DNA from: a bacterium
GTDB lineage: Bacteria > Zhuqueibacterota > Zhuqueibacteria > Zhuqueibacterales > Zhuqueibacteraceae
Assembly (NCBI GenBank): GCA_022072515.1
Contig: JAJVHT010000047.1
Span: 4,884 to 61,329 of the forward strand
DNA length: 56,446 nt
Reading direction: 5' to 3'
The notes beneath the pieces were generated by a model, which worked only from the letters and a program-made list of their open reading frames with translations, made no database searches and had not been told where the DNA came from. The translations under genes were made by a program, and so were the position numbers. The first letter of the stretch is position 1, and each line of letters opens with the position of its first letter. This document shows positions 16,269-25,178 of this stretch, one piece after another.

Positions 16269-17627
16269 TCATCCGGGCCTCAGATACGCATTTTCTGCTT
16301 CAGCCATTTTGCGCATGGCGCCGGCCATCCCCAAAAACACCCAAAACATATATTCATAGTGCAGCGACAGAAACAAGGAAACAAATAAGAAACCCAATAG
16401 CCCGGCTTCCAAACCCTCGCCAATAATCGCCAGGCGGGGCCGCTGGTTGACAGCAAAGTATTGGTAACTGCTGCGCAGATAGCGAAACGTCGCGTGCACC
16501 AGCAGGCCGAAAATCACAATGGCAACAATACCGAACTCCGCCAAAATCTCCAAATAAGTGTTGTGCGCTGCTTGATGGCGATTGACCCACCGAAAAGAAA
16601 ATAAGACAATGTTTCCTGCGCCGATGCCGGTAAAAGGATGCGTTAAAAACAAATCCCAACTTCCCAATAATAGCCGGTATCGCCAGCGCAGGGAATCATC
16701 CTTGCCGAATCTGGACAGCGTTCCCAGGCGGTCCCATACCGTCTCGGGCAGAAAAAAAAGCAGAAGGACAAACAGCGCGGCGGCGACCACGAGCAGGAAG
16801 CGATGCCGGCGAATTTTGTAACCCAACACGAGCAAGACAAACGCGAGCCCCAGCAACCCCGCGCGCGAAAAAGAAATCACGATGCCGGCAATCAGCAGTA
16901 AAAAAATTCCCAGCCATACCAGCCGGCGGCCCCAACGCTTTTCGGCAAAGGCGAATAAAAACGGAATCGGCAAAAACGAGAGAATGGAAAGCGCGAAAAA
17001 ATTTGGATCGGTGCCGCCGCCGGCGGCACGGCGCAAGAGAAACGTGACGGCTGAGGGCCGGAAGAGATACGTGTAAAAACCATAGCCGACCGCGACCACC
17101 AGTGCGAAAATTACAGTGTAAATGCCGAGTTCGAAGCGGCGCGGCGTGGCCAAAAGATTCACAAACACGATGTAGAGCAAGATCATTTTGAGGTAAATCG
17201 CCACCGCCGCGAAAGCCAATTTGGCGTCGGCCGCAAAAAATATGGAGAGCACGGCCATGGACAAAAAGGCGAAAATCAGCGTGGCGTGCCGGCGCAATAC
17301 CAGAACGCGAAGATCGGCTTTGACGATCATGTTGACGAGCCACGCCGCCGCCGTGAGAATTACCACGGCGGTGAAGATTTTGCCGATCTCAAAGCTCTGC
17401 AGAATTCGCGAGTAAATCAGAAACAGCATCGCCAGACTACCGAGATACGGATTGACGAAGACGGCGACCAGGGCGGCAACGAGTGCCAGCGCGGCCACTA
17501 GCATCCACAACGGGAAATAAAACGCAAACACTGCCAACAGCAAGGACGCCACGAGCACGCCGCCCCAGACCGCATCGCGCCTGAGATTGAGATCGGCAGT
17601 TTCCAAAGCCGGCAAAGAGACATTCAT
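16269..17627 (-). CDS. O-antigen ligase/polymerase family membrane protein (Wzy_C)
   Basis: A 452-residue protein with about 11-12 hydrophobic helices. The large periplasmic loop after RWRYRLLLGSWDLF contains HPFTGIGAGNIVL and HQAAHNTYLEILAEFG, the H-x6-G/NTYLE signature of the Wzy_C family. It either polymerises repeat units or ligates glycan to an acceptor in the outer leaflet. I placed the start at ATG 17627 (MNVSLPALETADLNL), one base beyond the stop of the FkbM gene. A longer reading of the frame would overlap that gene by 70 bp. Polymerase versus ligase cannot be told by sequence alone. Confidence 0.85.
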   Translation of the reverse strand: MNVSLPALETADLNLRRDAVWGGVLVASLLLAVFAFYFPLWMLVAALALVAALVAVFVNPYLGSLAMLFLIYSRILQSFEIGKIFTAVVILTAAAWLVNMIVKADLRVLVLRRHATLIFAFLSMAVLSIFFAADAKLAFAAVAIYLKMILLYIVFVNLLATPRRFELGIYTVIFALVVAVGYGFYTYLFRPSAVTFLLRRAAGGGTDPNFFALSILSFLPIPFLFAFAEKRWGRRLVWLGIFLLLIAGIVISFSRAGLLGLAFVLLVLGYKIRRHRFLLVVAAALFVLLLFFLPETVWDRLGTLSRFGKDDSLRWRYRLLLGSWDLFLTHPFTGIGAGNIVLFSFRWVNRHQAAHNTYLEILAEFGIVAIVIFGLLVHATFRYLRSSYQYFAVNQRPRLAIIGEGLEAGLLGFLFVSLFLSLHYEYMFWVFLGMAGAMRKMAEAENAYLRPG

Positions 17628-17628
17628 A

Positions 17629-18402
17629 TCAGGTGCAGTAAAAATGGCCTTCTTGAATTTTGTGCAGATCGGTCGAAGTGATCGTTTGATCGGTTTCAAC
17701 GTGATGAATCATATAATGACAGGCCTGAAGCAGCGTGAAGACGTTTTGAACGTTCGCGCGTTTTTGCTGTTCGCCGTCGCCGTGCAGCTCGATAAACAAC
17801 GCCGGCTTCGGCGCGCGCAGCATTTTTTGCATGCCGCGCAACACGTCGTATTCCATGCCTTCGACGTCGATCTTCACCAAATCCGGCGCTGCCAGATGCT
17901 GGGCCGCAACATACTCATCCAGCGCCTGGACGGTGATATCGATTTGCCGGTGCTGGGTGGCGAGCAAACGCGCTTGGATTTGCTGATTCATGCTGCCGGC
18001 CGCGGTGTCATTGGGATCATAAACGAGCGTTTTGGTTTCCGGTGCAGCGCCGAGGCCGCTTTCGATGACCTCGACGTTGCGCAAATGATTTAACGCCAGG
18101 TTTTGCCGGATGGCTGCGGCATTGGTTGGGTTCGGCTCAAAAGTAATGACGCGGCCGGTTTCACCGACGGCACGTGAAAAAAACATGGCGGTGATTCCGA
18201 CGTAACCGCCGATGTCGTAAACCGTGTTGCCGCTCAGTTGAAGATTCATGAGAAAGCGCTCTTCCGCGGTCGGCTCGCGATAAGGCTTGAGAAATCCCAG
18301 ACCGCCTTTGATTTTATACCCCTGCGCCAGGCCATGCCGGAGGGTATAGATGTGGTTGCGGAAGAGGGGTTTTAGTCCGTATGATAAAGCTCGTCGCAAC
18401 AT
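17629..18402 (-). CDS. FkbM family methyltransferase
   Basis: A 257-residue SAM-dependent methyltransferase. TVYDIGGYVGITAMFFSR is the SAM-binding loop, VITFEPNPTNAAAIRQNL the acidic second strand, and DLVKIDVEGMEYDVLRGM the FkbM signature, followed by ALFIELHG. FkbM enzymes O-methylate hydroxyls, here probably of a sugar. It starts 6 bp after the upstream secreted-protein gene and is followed at once by the Wzy-type gene, so it belongs to the same operon. Confidence 0.88.
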   Translation of the reverse strand: MLRRALSYGLKPLFRNHIYTLRHGLAQGYKIKGGLGFLKPYREPTAEERFLMNLQLSGNTVYDIGGYVGITAMFFSRAVGETGRVITFEPNPTNAAAIRQNLALNHLRNVEVIESGLGAAPETKTLVYDPNDTAAGSMNQQIQARLLATQHRQIDITVQALDEYVAAQHLAAPDLVKIDVEGMEYDVLRGMQKMLRAPKPALFIELHGDGEQQKRANVQNVFTLLQACHYMIHHVETDQTITSTDLHKIQEGHFYCT

Positions 18403-18408
18403 TTCGCT

Positions 18409-20541
18409 TCAATTTTTTTTAAGAACAATGAGCTTCTTGGTTTCCGCCGCCGCGCCAATTTGTAAACGGTAAAAATAAATTCCGGCGGCTATTCCGGCGG
18501 CATTCCATTGCACTTGATGTTTTCCAGCGGCAAGATTTTCCGACACCAAAGTCGCAAGTTCTTCTCCTAACGTGTTGTACACTTTCAGCGTCACAAAACC
18601 GGATCGAGCGAGTGAGAATTGAATCGCCGTGCTGGGGTTGAAAGGGTTGGAATAGTTTTGCTCCAGCGCGAACGTGACAGGTTTCTCAGATGCGGTTTCC
18701 TTCACAGATGTCGTTGTTTCCACACTACGGAAAACGCCAAAACCTGTCTTGGCAAAGATATGTCCGCTTGCATCGATAGCAAAAGCCCAAACACTCAGAA
18801 CATCAAGATAGTTCAAACCGGAATTGATTTGTACCCAATGCTCACCATTGTCTTGAGAGCGATAAACACCGCCGCGATAAGTGCCGGCAAAAATGTGCTC
18901 CCGCGAATTAATTGTAAGAGCAAAAATAAGCTTATGGTTCAAACCTGTGTCGATTAACGTCCAACTGTCGCCATTATTTGTAGAACGGAAGACGCCGCCG
19001 GCATACGTCCCGGCAAAAATGTGCCCATTAGAATTTATGGCAAGCGCTTGAATTCTCCTATCAGTCAAGCCGGTATTGATCTGCGTCCAATGAGCGCCAT
19101 TGTCTGTGGAACGGAAAATGCCTGCATTGCCAGAAGTGCCTGCAAATATATCCCCTTGGAGGTTGATGGCAAGGATATTGACAGAGACGTTGTTTTCGAG
19201 CAAAGTCCATTTATCGCCGTTGTTTGTGGAACGAAAGATGCCGAAGCCTGCCCCCGCAAAAAGATGTCCCTGTGAATTGATAGCAAGGGAATTGATTTCT
19301 GTATGTAGCAGACTTGTGTCTGTGGCTGTCCAAGAATCGCCATTGTCGTCGGAGCGAAAGACACCTGCGTAATTCGTTCCGGCAAAGATTTGGCCGCTCG
19401 AATTAATAGCCAGCGAACGAATACCGCGATCCACCGGCAAGCCGCTATTCTTCTTCAATCTCCAGTTATCCCCGCCATCAGTGGATTCGTAGAGGCCGCC
19501 TACTCCATCGGTGAAAATATGCTCTTTCGTGTTGATAGCAATCGCCAGGGCGCCGCCAGCCAGACCGGTACTAATTATCGCCCAATTGTCACCATTGTCG
19601 GTAGAGCGCCAGATTTGGCCATCATGCGTACCGGCAAAAATTTCATCTTTCGTATTAATGCCAAGAACTTCTATAACCTTGGGATTGATAAGCGTCCAAT
19701 GGTCACCACGATCAGTTGAGCGAAAGATTCCGCCCCCATTGACTTGGGCTGCAAAAAGGTGACCGCGCGAATTTTTTATAAGTTCGCCGACGACGGCAGG
19801 AGGTTGAATCGGCAAACCCGAATTGATGAGTGTCCAGGTATTGCCGTTGTCGATGGAACGGAAAACGCCGCCGTCGCCGTTACCATCAGCGTCATAAGTT
19901 CCGACGTAGAGCGTTCCCGGCGAATCGACTACGATCGCTTCAATCCATGTATTGAGAGAAGTTGACGTCCAGGAAACGCCGCCATTTGCAGAACGAAATA
20001 GCCCCGCCCTTTCTCCGGCGAATACTTCCCCATTCGCATTGAGGGCAAGAGTGAGTACCGCCCTGGGATAAGGAGGCATCAGCAGACTTGTTTCCCATAA
20101 GTCGCCGTTGTTCTTTGAGCGGGCAACCCCCTCGCCGGTTGCCGCAAAAATCTGCCCTTGAGCATCCACAACGAGATAGTTCGCTGACTTGCTGCTGATT
20201 GATTTCCAACTCTCACCATTATTGGTGGACCGAAAAGTCCCTCCATCGGTCCCGGTCAAAAGTTGGCCGCTTGGAGTTATGGTCATGCAATTAATGTAAG
20301 AACCGGTTAAACCGGTTTTAAGGGAATTCCAAGTTATGCCGTTGTCGGCGGAACGAAAAATTCCTTGTCCGGATGTTCCTGCAAAAATGTGCCCTTGCGA
20401 ATTAAAACCAAAGCTGGAGACGGGCGTGCGGAAAGGCCCGGAAGCCGGTTCCCAGAAGTTGCCTTGAGAGAAAGCAGCTTTCGACACGGTGATGAGAAGC
20501 AAACTCATTACGAGCCGCGAAAAAATTTTTTGAGGCGTCAT
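18409..20541 (-). CDS. Secreted BNR/beta-propeller protein with T9SS sorting domain (paralogue A)
   Basis: A 710-residue protein. A signal peptide (VMSLLLITVSKAAFSQ) leads to about 14 repeats of roughly 42 residues, each of the form 'GHIFAGT-GGVFRSTDNGDSWT'. These are BNR/sortilin-like blades, enough for two seven-bladed propellers. The end is a type A sorting domain (LEQNYSNPFNPSTAIQFSL ... GIYFYRLQIG ... KKLIVLKKN). It should be exported and anchored on the cell surface. Such propellers often bind glycans or proteins; no catalytic residue is evident. It sits between glycosyltransferase genes with gaps of 20 and 6 bp, so it is cotranscribed with polysaccharide genes. The DNA is internally repetitive. 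Confidence 0.87.
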   Translation of the reverse strand: MTPQKIFSRLVMSLLLITVSKAAFSQGNFWEPASGPFRTPVSSFGFNSQGHIFAGTSGQGIFRSADNGITWNSLKTGLTGSYINCMTITPSGQLLTGTDGGTFRSTNNGESWKSISSKSANYLVVDAQGQIFAATGEGVARSKNNGDLWETSLLMPPYPRAVLTLALNANGEVFAGERAGLFRSANGGVSWTSTSLNTWIEAIVVDSPGTLYVGTYDADGNGDGGVFRSIDNGNTWTLINSGLPIQPPAVVGELIKNSRGHLFAAQVNGGGIFRSTDRGDHWTLINPKVIEVLGINTKDEIFAGTHDGQIWRSTDNGDNWAIISTGLAGGALAIAINTKEHIFTDGVGGLYESTDGGDNWRLKKNSGLPVDRGIRSLAINSSGQIFAGTNYAGVFRSDDNGDSWTATDTSLLHTEINSLAINSQGHLFAGAGFGIFRSTNNGDKWTLLENNVSVNILAINLQGDIFAGTSGNAGIFRSTDNGAHWTQINTGLTDRRIQALAINSNGHIFAGTYAGGVFRSTNNGDSWTLIDTGLNHKLIFALTINSREHIFAGTYRGGVYRSQDNGEHWVQINSGLNYLDVLSVWAFAIDASGHIFAKTGFGVFRSVETTTSVKETASEKPVTFALEQNYSNPFNPSTAIQFSLARSGFVTLKVYNTLGEELATLVSENLAAGKHQVQWNAAGIAAGIYFYRLQIGAAAETKKLIVLKKN

Positions 20542-20561
20542 ACCGGTACTCCAATTTCTCT

Positions 20562-22721
20562 TTATTGCAGCACAATGAGTTTCTTAGTTTGCACTGCTGT
20601 GCCGATTTGCAAACGGTAAAAATAAATTCCGGCGGCCATTCCGGCAGCATCCCATTGCACCTGATGTTTTCCCGCGGCGAGATTTTCCGACACCAACGTC
20701 GCGAGCTCTTCTCCCAACGTGTCGTACACCTTCAGCGTCACAAAGTCCGAGCGCGGGATGGAAAATTGAATCGTTGTGCTGGGATTGAACGGATTCGGAT
20801 AATTTTGTTCCAGCAAGAATGACGTCGGCCTCTTTCCGAACGGCTCATTCACGGAAGTCGTTGTTCCGATGCTTCGAAAAACCCCGCCGGTGACAGTTCC
20901 GGCAAAGACATGTCCGCTTGGAGCGACGGCCAGAACTCTGATAATGGGAGAAGTGAGGCCGCTACTGATCGGCGCCCAAGTCTCGCCATTGTCGTCGGAA
21001 AAAAAGACGCCCGAGCTTCCGGCAAAAATTTGCCCCTTCGCATTGATGGCAAGCGCAAAAACATTATAATTTGTCAGACGGTTATTGATTCGTTTCCAGG
21101 TAATGCCATTATCCAGCGAACGCAAGATGCCACCGGCTATAGTTCCGGCGAAGACATGCCCCTGTGAATTTATTGCAAAATCAGTGACGGGAACATCCAG
21201 GCCGACAAGGCTTGGCGTCCAAGTCTCGCCATTGTCAGTAGAACGGAAAATCTCGTTAGGGGGAAATCTGATATAAACGTCATTCGTTCCAACAAAAATG
21301 TGCCCGCTGGAATTAATGACAATAGTGAAAGGGCCTCCGGTAATCTGGCTGCTATTGATTTGTGTCCAGGTATCGCCATTATCCGTAGAGCGAAAGATCC
21401 CGTTACCGCTGCCGGCATACGAAGTTATGGCAAAAATCTGTCCGCTTGGATTAATGGCAAGGGCTTGAACCTCAGAACCGCTTATGCCGAAATTGATTGT
21501 CTTCCAGGTGTCACCGCCGTCGATGGAACGCAAAACGCCGCCATGTACGCCGGAAAAAATATCTCCATGCGAATTAATGACAAGATCGTTGACTCTGTAG
21601 TTGACGAAGTTGGTATAAATTGGCGTCCAGTTTTTGCCCCGGTTTGTAGAGCGAAAAATGCCGCCGCCCGCATCAGTCCCGGCAAAGAGGTGTCCGCTTG
21701 AGTTAATGGCTAGCGCCGTTATGTAAGAATTGATTATTCCCGTCGTGATCGAAGCCCAGTTGTCACCATTGTTTTTGGAAAAAAAAATTCCGCTCGACGT
21801 CCCGGCAAAGAGGTGCCCGTTTGTGTTGATGGCAAAGGTTTGAATGTAGGTATTAGTCAAGCCTGCCATGAGTTGCGTCCAAGTGTCGCCGTTATCCGTG
21901 GAACGAAAAACACCAACGGAGGTCCCGGTAAAGACATGCCCGTATGAATTGATAGCAAAAGAAGAGACTACTAAATAAGGCGAACTTGCATTAATTGGTG
22001 TCCAACTATCACCGTTATCGGTGGAACGGTAAACGAAATGAGCGGTCCCGGCAAAGATATCCCCGCTTGAATTAATGGCAAGAGCACCGATATAAAGAGT
22101 ACTCGGCGACGAACCAAAGAATAAGCCGATATTAATTGGAGTCCAGTGATCGCCATTGTCTGTGGAGCGAAAGACCCCATTGCGACTGGTGCCGGCAAAG
22201 AGGTGCCCGTTTGCATTGATTGCAAGCGCATTGATATATTGCTCGGGCATGCCCTCATTGACTGGTTTCCAAGTGGCGCCGTTATCTGTAGAGCGAAAGA
22301 TGCCGTCGCCAAAAGTGCCCGCAAAGATCACCCCGCTTTTGTTGATTGCCAAACAAATTTTAAAATAGGGCACTGAGTTCATATAGCGCCAAGTATTGCC
22401 ATCGTCTGTTGAACGAAAAATACCCCCGTTAGCGGCGGCAAAGATGTGACCTTGCGAATTGATGGCAAGTGCAGCGATAGAGGGACTGGTCAAGCCTATA
22501 TTGATCGGCTTCCAGATGGAATCATTCATCATTAAACGAAAAAGGCCCGCACCCGTTCCGGCAAAGACTTCATCCTTTGAATTAACGACAAAAGCCTGGA
22601 TGTTTCCTCCATACGGCCCATTCGTTTGCTCCCAAAAGTTTGTTTGGGGCACTGCAAGATCGGCGTTACATAAAAGATAAAGGCCCGCCGTGAGCTGTGA
22701 AAAAATAATTGGAAGTTTCAT
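20562..22721 (-). CDS. Secreted BNR/beta-propeller protein with T9SS sorting domain (paralogue B)
   Basis: A 719-residue tandem paralogue of the next gene, with the same plan: short signal peptide (LTAGLYLLCNADLAVPQ), about 14 BNR-type blades (GIFRSTDNGDTW and variants; one reads GLFRLMMNDSIW and is decayed), and a type A sorting domain (LEQNYPNPFNPSTTIQFSIP ... KKLIVLQ). The final 90 residues of both copies are nearly identical (LVSENLAAGKHQVQW), suggesting duplication or gene conversion. An AAGGTG site precedes the ATG. It starts 27 bp after the GT2 gene. The cargo may bind or organise the exported polysaccharide; that is inference from operon position. Confidence 0.87.
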   Translation of the reverse strand: MKLPIIFSQLTAGLYLLCNADLAVPQTNFWEQTNGPYGGNIQAFVVNSKDEVFAGTGAGLFRLMMNDSIWKPINIGLTSPSIAALAINSQGHIFAAANGGIFRSTDDGNTWRYMNSVPYFKICLAINKSGVIFAGTFGDGIFRSTDNGATWKPVNEGMPEQYINALAINANGHLFAGTSRNGVFRSTDNGDHWTPINIGLFFGSSPSTLYIGALAINSSGDIFAGTAHFVYRSTDNGDSWTPINASSPYLVVSSFAINSYGHVFTGTSVGVFRSTDNGDTWTQLMAGLTNTYIQTFAINTNGHLFAGTSSGIFFSKNNGDNWASITTGIINSYITALAINSSGHLFAGTDAGGGIFRSTNRGKNWTPIYTNFVNYRVNDLVINSHGDIFSGVHGGVLRSIDGGDTWKTINFGISGSEVQALAINPSGQIFAITSYAGSGNGIFRSTDNGDTWTQINSSQITGGPFTIVINSSGHIFVGTNDVYIRFPPNEIFRSTDNGETWTPSLVGLDVPVTDFAINSQGHVFAGTIAGGILRSLDNGITWKRINNRLTNYNVFALAINAKGQIFAGSSGVFFSDDNGETWAPISSGLTSPIIRVLAVAPSGHVFAGTVTGGVFRSIGTTTSVNEPFGKRPTSFLLEQNYPNPFNPSTTIQFSIPRSDFVTLKVYDTLGEELATLVSENLAAGKHQVQWDAAGMAAGIYFYRLQIGTAVQTKKLIVLQ

Positions 22722-22748
22722 ACCGCACCTTCTACAAAGACTTTGTCC

Positions 22749-23714
22749 TCATGCCGATTTGGCGTTAAAACGTCCGGTCAAAAGAAGGGTTAAAATCGCG
22801 CCATACATTTTCAGCTTCTTCCGTTCCTGCGGCCGTTTGATTGGATTAGCCAGCAAACAGCGCACCAACTGTTTAACTAAAAGAAACGCGCGGATAGTTC
22901 CCATGACGGTTCGCACGAGCAAAGTATAGGCCCGGCCGCGAGTGAGTTCGTAATACTGCATCATGCTGAGGTAACTCACAAACGTCGTGCGATATTGCGT
23001 TTCCGGATCGATCATTCGGCTACGCCCCTCGGAATGCTTGATGACAGCGTCGGCCAAATAATAAATTTTGTAACCTTGCAGTGAAACGCGACGGCAGAAC
23101 TCTACATCTTCGTACATAAAAAAAAAGCGCGCATCCAGCGGTCCACAGCGTTGCAGGGTCTCGCGCCGGATCAACATGCAGGCGCCGGAGATTTGCCCGA
23201 CAAAACGCGAATCCCGATGATCCCAATCACTCATCAAATACCGGCCGAAAATTCGCGAGTGTTGGAAACGCTGATCCAGGCCGGTCAGCCACCAGATTTC
23301 CGTGAGTAAAGTGGGAAGCCGGCGGGCGCAGGTATATTGAATGCTGCCGTCGTCATTTAAAATCATCGGGCCGACCACGCCAATTTCAGAGTTTTTCTCG
23401 AGCGCTGCCGCCATTTTTGCCAAAGCCCCCGGCAACATGGCGGTGTCCGGATTGATCAACAAAACATAATCACCCGTGCTTTTCGCAATGGCTTGGTTGT
23501 TGGCTGCCGCAAAGCCAACATTTTTTTGATTACGCTCAAGGATGGCGTCCGGAAATTTTGTTTGTACCTTCTCAATCGTTCGATCTACCGAGGCATTATC
23601 AACCACGAAAATCTCGCGAGCAAAGCCTTTCGTCTCGCGATTAATCGCATCGAGGCAGTTTGCAATATAATCTTGCGAATTCCAGGTCACCACAATGACC
23701 GAAATCTTTTTCAT
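22749..23714 (-). CDS. Glycosyltransferase family 2 protein (rhamnosyltransferase-like)
   Basis: A 321-residue inverting GT-A enzyme. It begins ISVIVVTWNSQDYIANCLDAI and carries VDNASVDRT, NVGFAAANNQAI, and LLINPDTAML with the DxD-equivalent. GQISGACMLIRRETL and FFMYEDVEFCRRV give the ED catalytic base. This is the layout of WsaE/RfbF-like rhamnosyltransferases, which fits the rfbB gene in the facing arm. It has the same pattern as the N-terminal half of the 9265-11556 fusion. The gene is 18 bp after the flippase gene. Confidence 0.88.
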   Translation of the reverse strand: MKKISVIVVTWNSQDYIANCLDAINRETKGFAREIFVVDNASVDRTIEKVQTKFPDAILERNQKNVGFAAANNQAIAKSTGDYVLLINPDTAMLPGALAKMAAALEKNSEIGVVGPMILNDDGSIQYTCARRLPTLLTEIWWLTGLDQRFQHSRIFGRYLMSDWDHRDSRFVGQISGACMLIRRETLQRCGPLDARFFFMYEDVEFCRRVSLQGYKIYYLADAVIKHSEGRSRMIDPETQYRTTFVSYLSMMQYYELTRGRAYTLLVRTVMGTIRAFLLVKQLVRCLLANPIKRPQERKKLKMYGAILTLLLTGRFNAKSA

Positions 23715-23732
23715 GACCGTAAAACGGGCTTA

Positions 23733-25178
23733 TTACTCCGAGACGATACTGTGATTTTGACGAAATCTGAGCAGTTCAACCAGTTGGTTCCAATCGTGGC
23801 GGCGCAAAACGCCAAGAATGATCAGACTAATGATATACACCGTCACGCCACTCGTTATGGCCGCGCCGGCATTGAGTGCGCGTAGAGATAGCATGGTGAA
23901 AGCCATGAACGCTGCTGCCAACAGAATTTTAAAAGTTAAGACGCCGAGATGTTTCAGATCAATATGGGCACGCAGAGCATAAACGCCGCCAGCCAAAACT
24001 ATCGCCTGCGCCAGTGTTGCGGTAAAGCCAGCGCCCATCATGGCGAAACGCGGAACTAAAAGATAGTTTAACGCCAAGTTGACGGCCGCGGCCAGGCTGA
24101 CCAGACCTAAAAAAAATTTCTGCCTTTCAAAGGCAATCATACCGTTGGTAAAAACGACGGCGGCGAACACGATGGCGGTTGTGGCCAGCAGCCAACGAAA
24201 AGGCGCCGCGCCATTGAGATATGATGAGCCATAAATCAACGTGATGATTTCACCAGCAAAGATGCTGCCAGCAATCACGACTGGTAAAGCCGCCGCCAGC
24301 AAAATCCGCAGAGACTGCTGCATGATATTGCGCGCATTCTCTGCCGATTGGGCAATCTGATGCGAGAGGGTTGGCAGCAAGACCGCGCCGTAAAAACCGG
24401 CAATCATAATCAGTACATTGACAATTTTAAATCCGGCGTTGTACCATCCCACCATTTGGTCGCCGTGAAAGTAGGATAGAAAAAAAACATCGCTGCCATA
24501 GTAGAGACGAATCATGAGTAACGACAAACCCAGCGGTAGAGCCTGGTAAAGAAAAGGTTGGGTTTGCGGCCATGAAAAGCCCAGCCGCAATTTCCCAAAA
24601 CTTTGGCGATACCAAATGAGGCTTAAGCCGGCGGCCAAGACGGCGCCCGCAAGATAGATGAAGCCGGCGGTTACGACGTTGGTACTAAAACGTAAAATCG
24701 TAATGAGCAAAACCAGGGTAACAGCGTTCCGAAAAAGTTGCAACAAACCGACGGGCCGCATTTTCTCATGCGCTGTAAACACCCAACCGAGATCGAAAGC
24801 CGCCAGCGGAACGGTCAAAACAAACAACAGCACGACCAGTTTTTTGGTTTCGGAGCCAGGCACGAGTAAAAGCCCGGCTAAGGTTCCCACCACTGTTAAG
24901 CCGGCCAACAGCAGCCGCAAGGCAACAATGACTTTGGTTAACTCCGTGGTGCGGTCATGCGACTTGGCGACGAGCGGGATGGCTTTGGTTGTAAAACCAA
25001 AGTCGATGATGAGCAACAAGTAATTGATTAAATTCTGCGCAAAAGAAATTTGTCCGAATGCGGTGTCGCCGAGTGCGCGCGCCGTATAAACCACTGTGAA
25101 AAAGCCGGCGGTCAACGCCAGAAATTGCGTTGACGTCAGCCAGAACAGATTCCGGGCAAAACGATGCGCGATTTTCAT
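23733..25178 (-). CDS. Wzx-like polysaccharide flippase (MATE/MOP superfamily)
   Basis: A 481-residue integral membrane protein with about 14 hydrophobic helices, starting with a basic N-terminus (MKIAHRFARNLFWLTSTQF). It has the family patterns VVYTARALGDTAFGQISFAQNL, GWYNAGFKIVN and NLALNYLLVPRFAMMGAGFTATLAQ. It would flip undecaprenyl-PP-linked oligosaccharide across the inner membrane. Its ATG overlaps the stop of the Wzz-like gene by 4 bp. Together with the Wzy-type and Wza/Wzz-like genes it defines a Wzx/Wzy-dependent pathway. Confidence 0.88.
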   Translation of the reverse strand: MKIAHRFARNLFWLTSTQFLALTAGFFTVVYTARALGDTAFGQISFAQNLINYLLLIIDFGFTTKAIPLVAKSHDRTTELTKVIVALRLLLAGLTVVGTLAGLLLVPGSETKKLVVLLFVLTVPLAAFDLGWVFTAHEKMRPVGLLQLFRNAVTLVLLITILRFSTNVVTAGFIYLAGAVLAAGLSLIWYRQSFGKLRLGFSWPQTQPFLYQALPLGLSLLMIRLYYGSDVFFLSYFHGDQMVGWYNAGFKIVNVLIMIAGFYGAVLLPTLSHQIAQSAENARNIMQQSLRILLAAALPVVIAGSIFAGEIITLIYGSSYLNGAAPFRWLLATTAIVFAAVVFTNGMIAFERQKFFLGLVSLAAAVNLALNYLLVPRFAMMGAGFTATLAQAIVLAGGVYALRAHIDLKHLGVLTFKILLAAAFMAFTMLSLRALNAGAAITSGVTVYIISLIILGVLRRHDWNQLVELLRFRQNHSIVSE

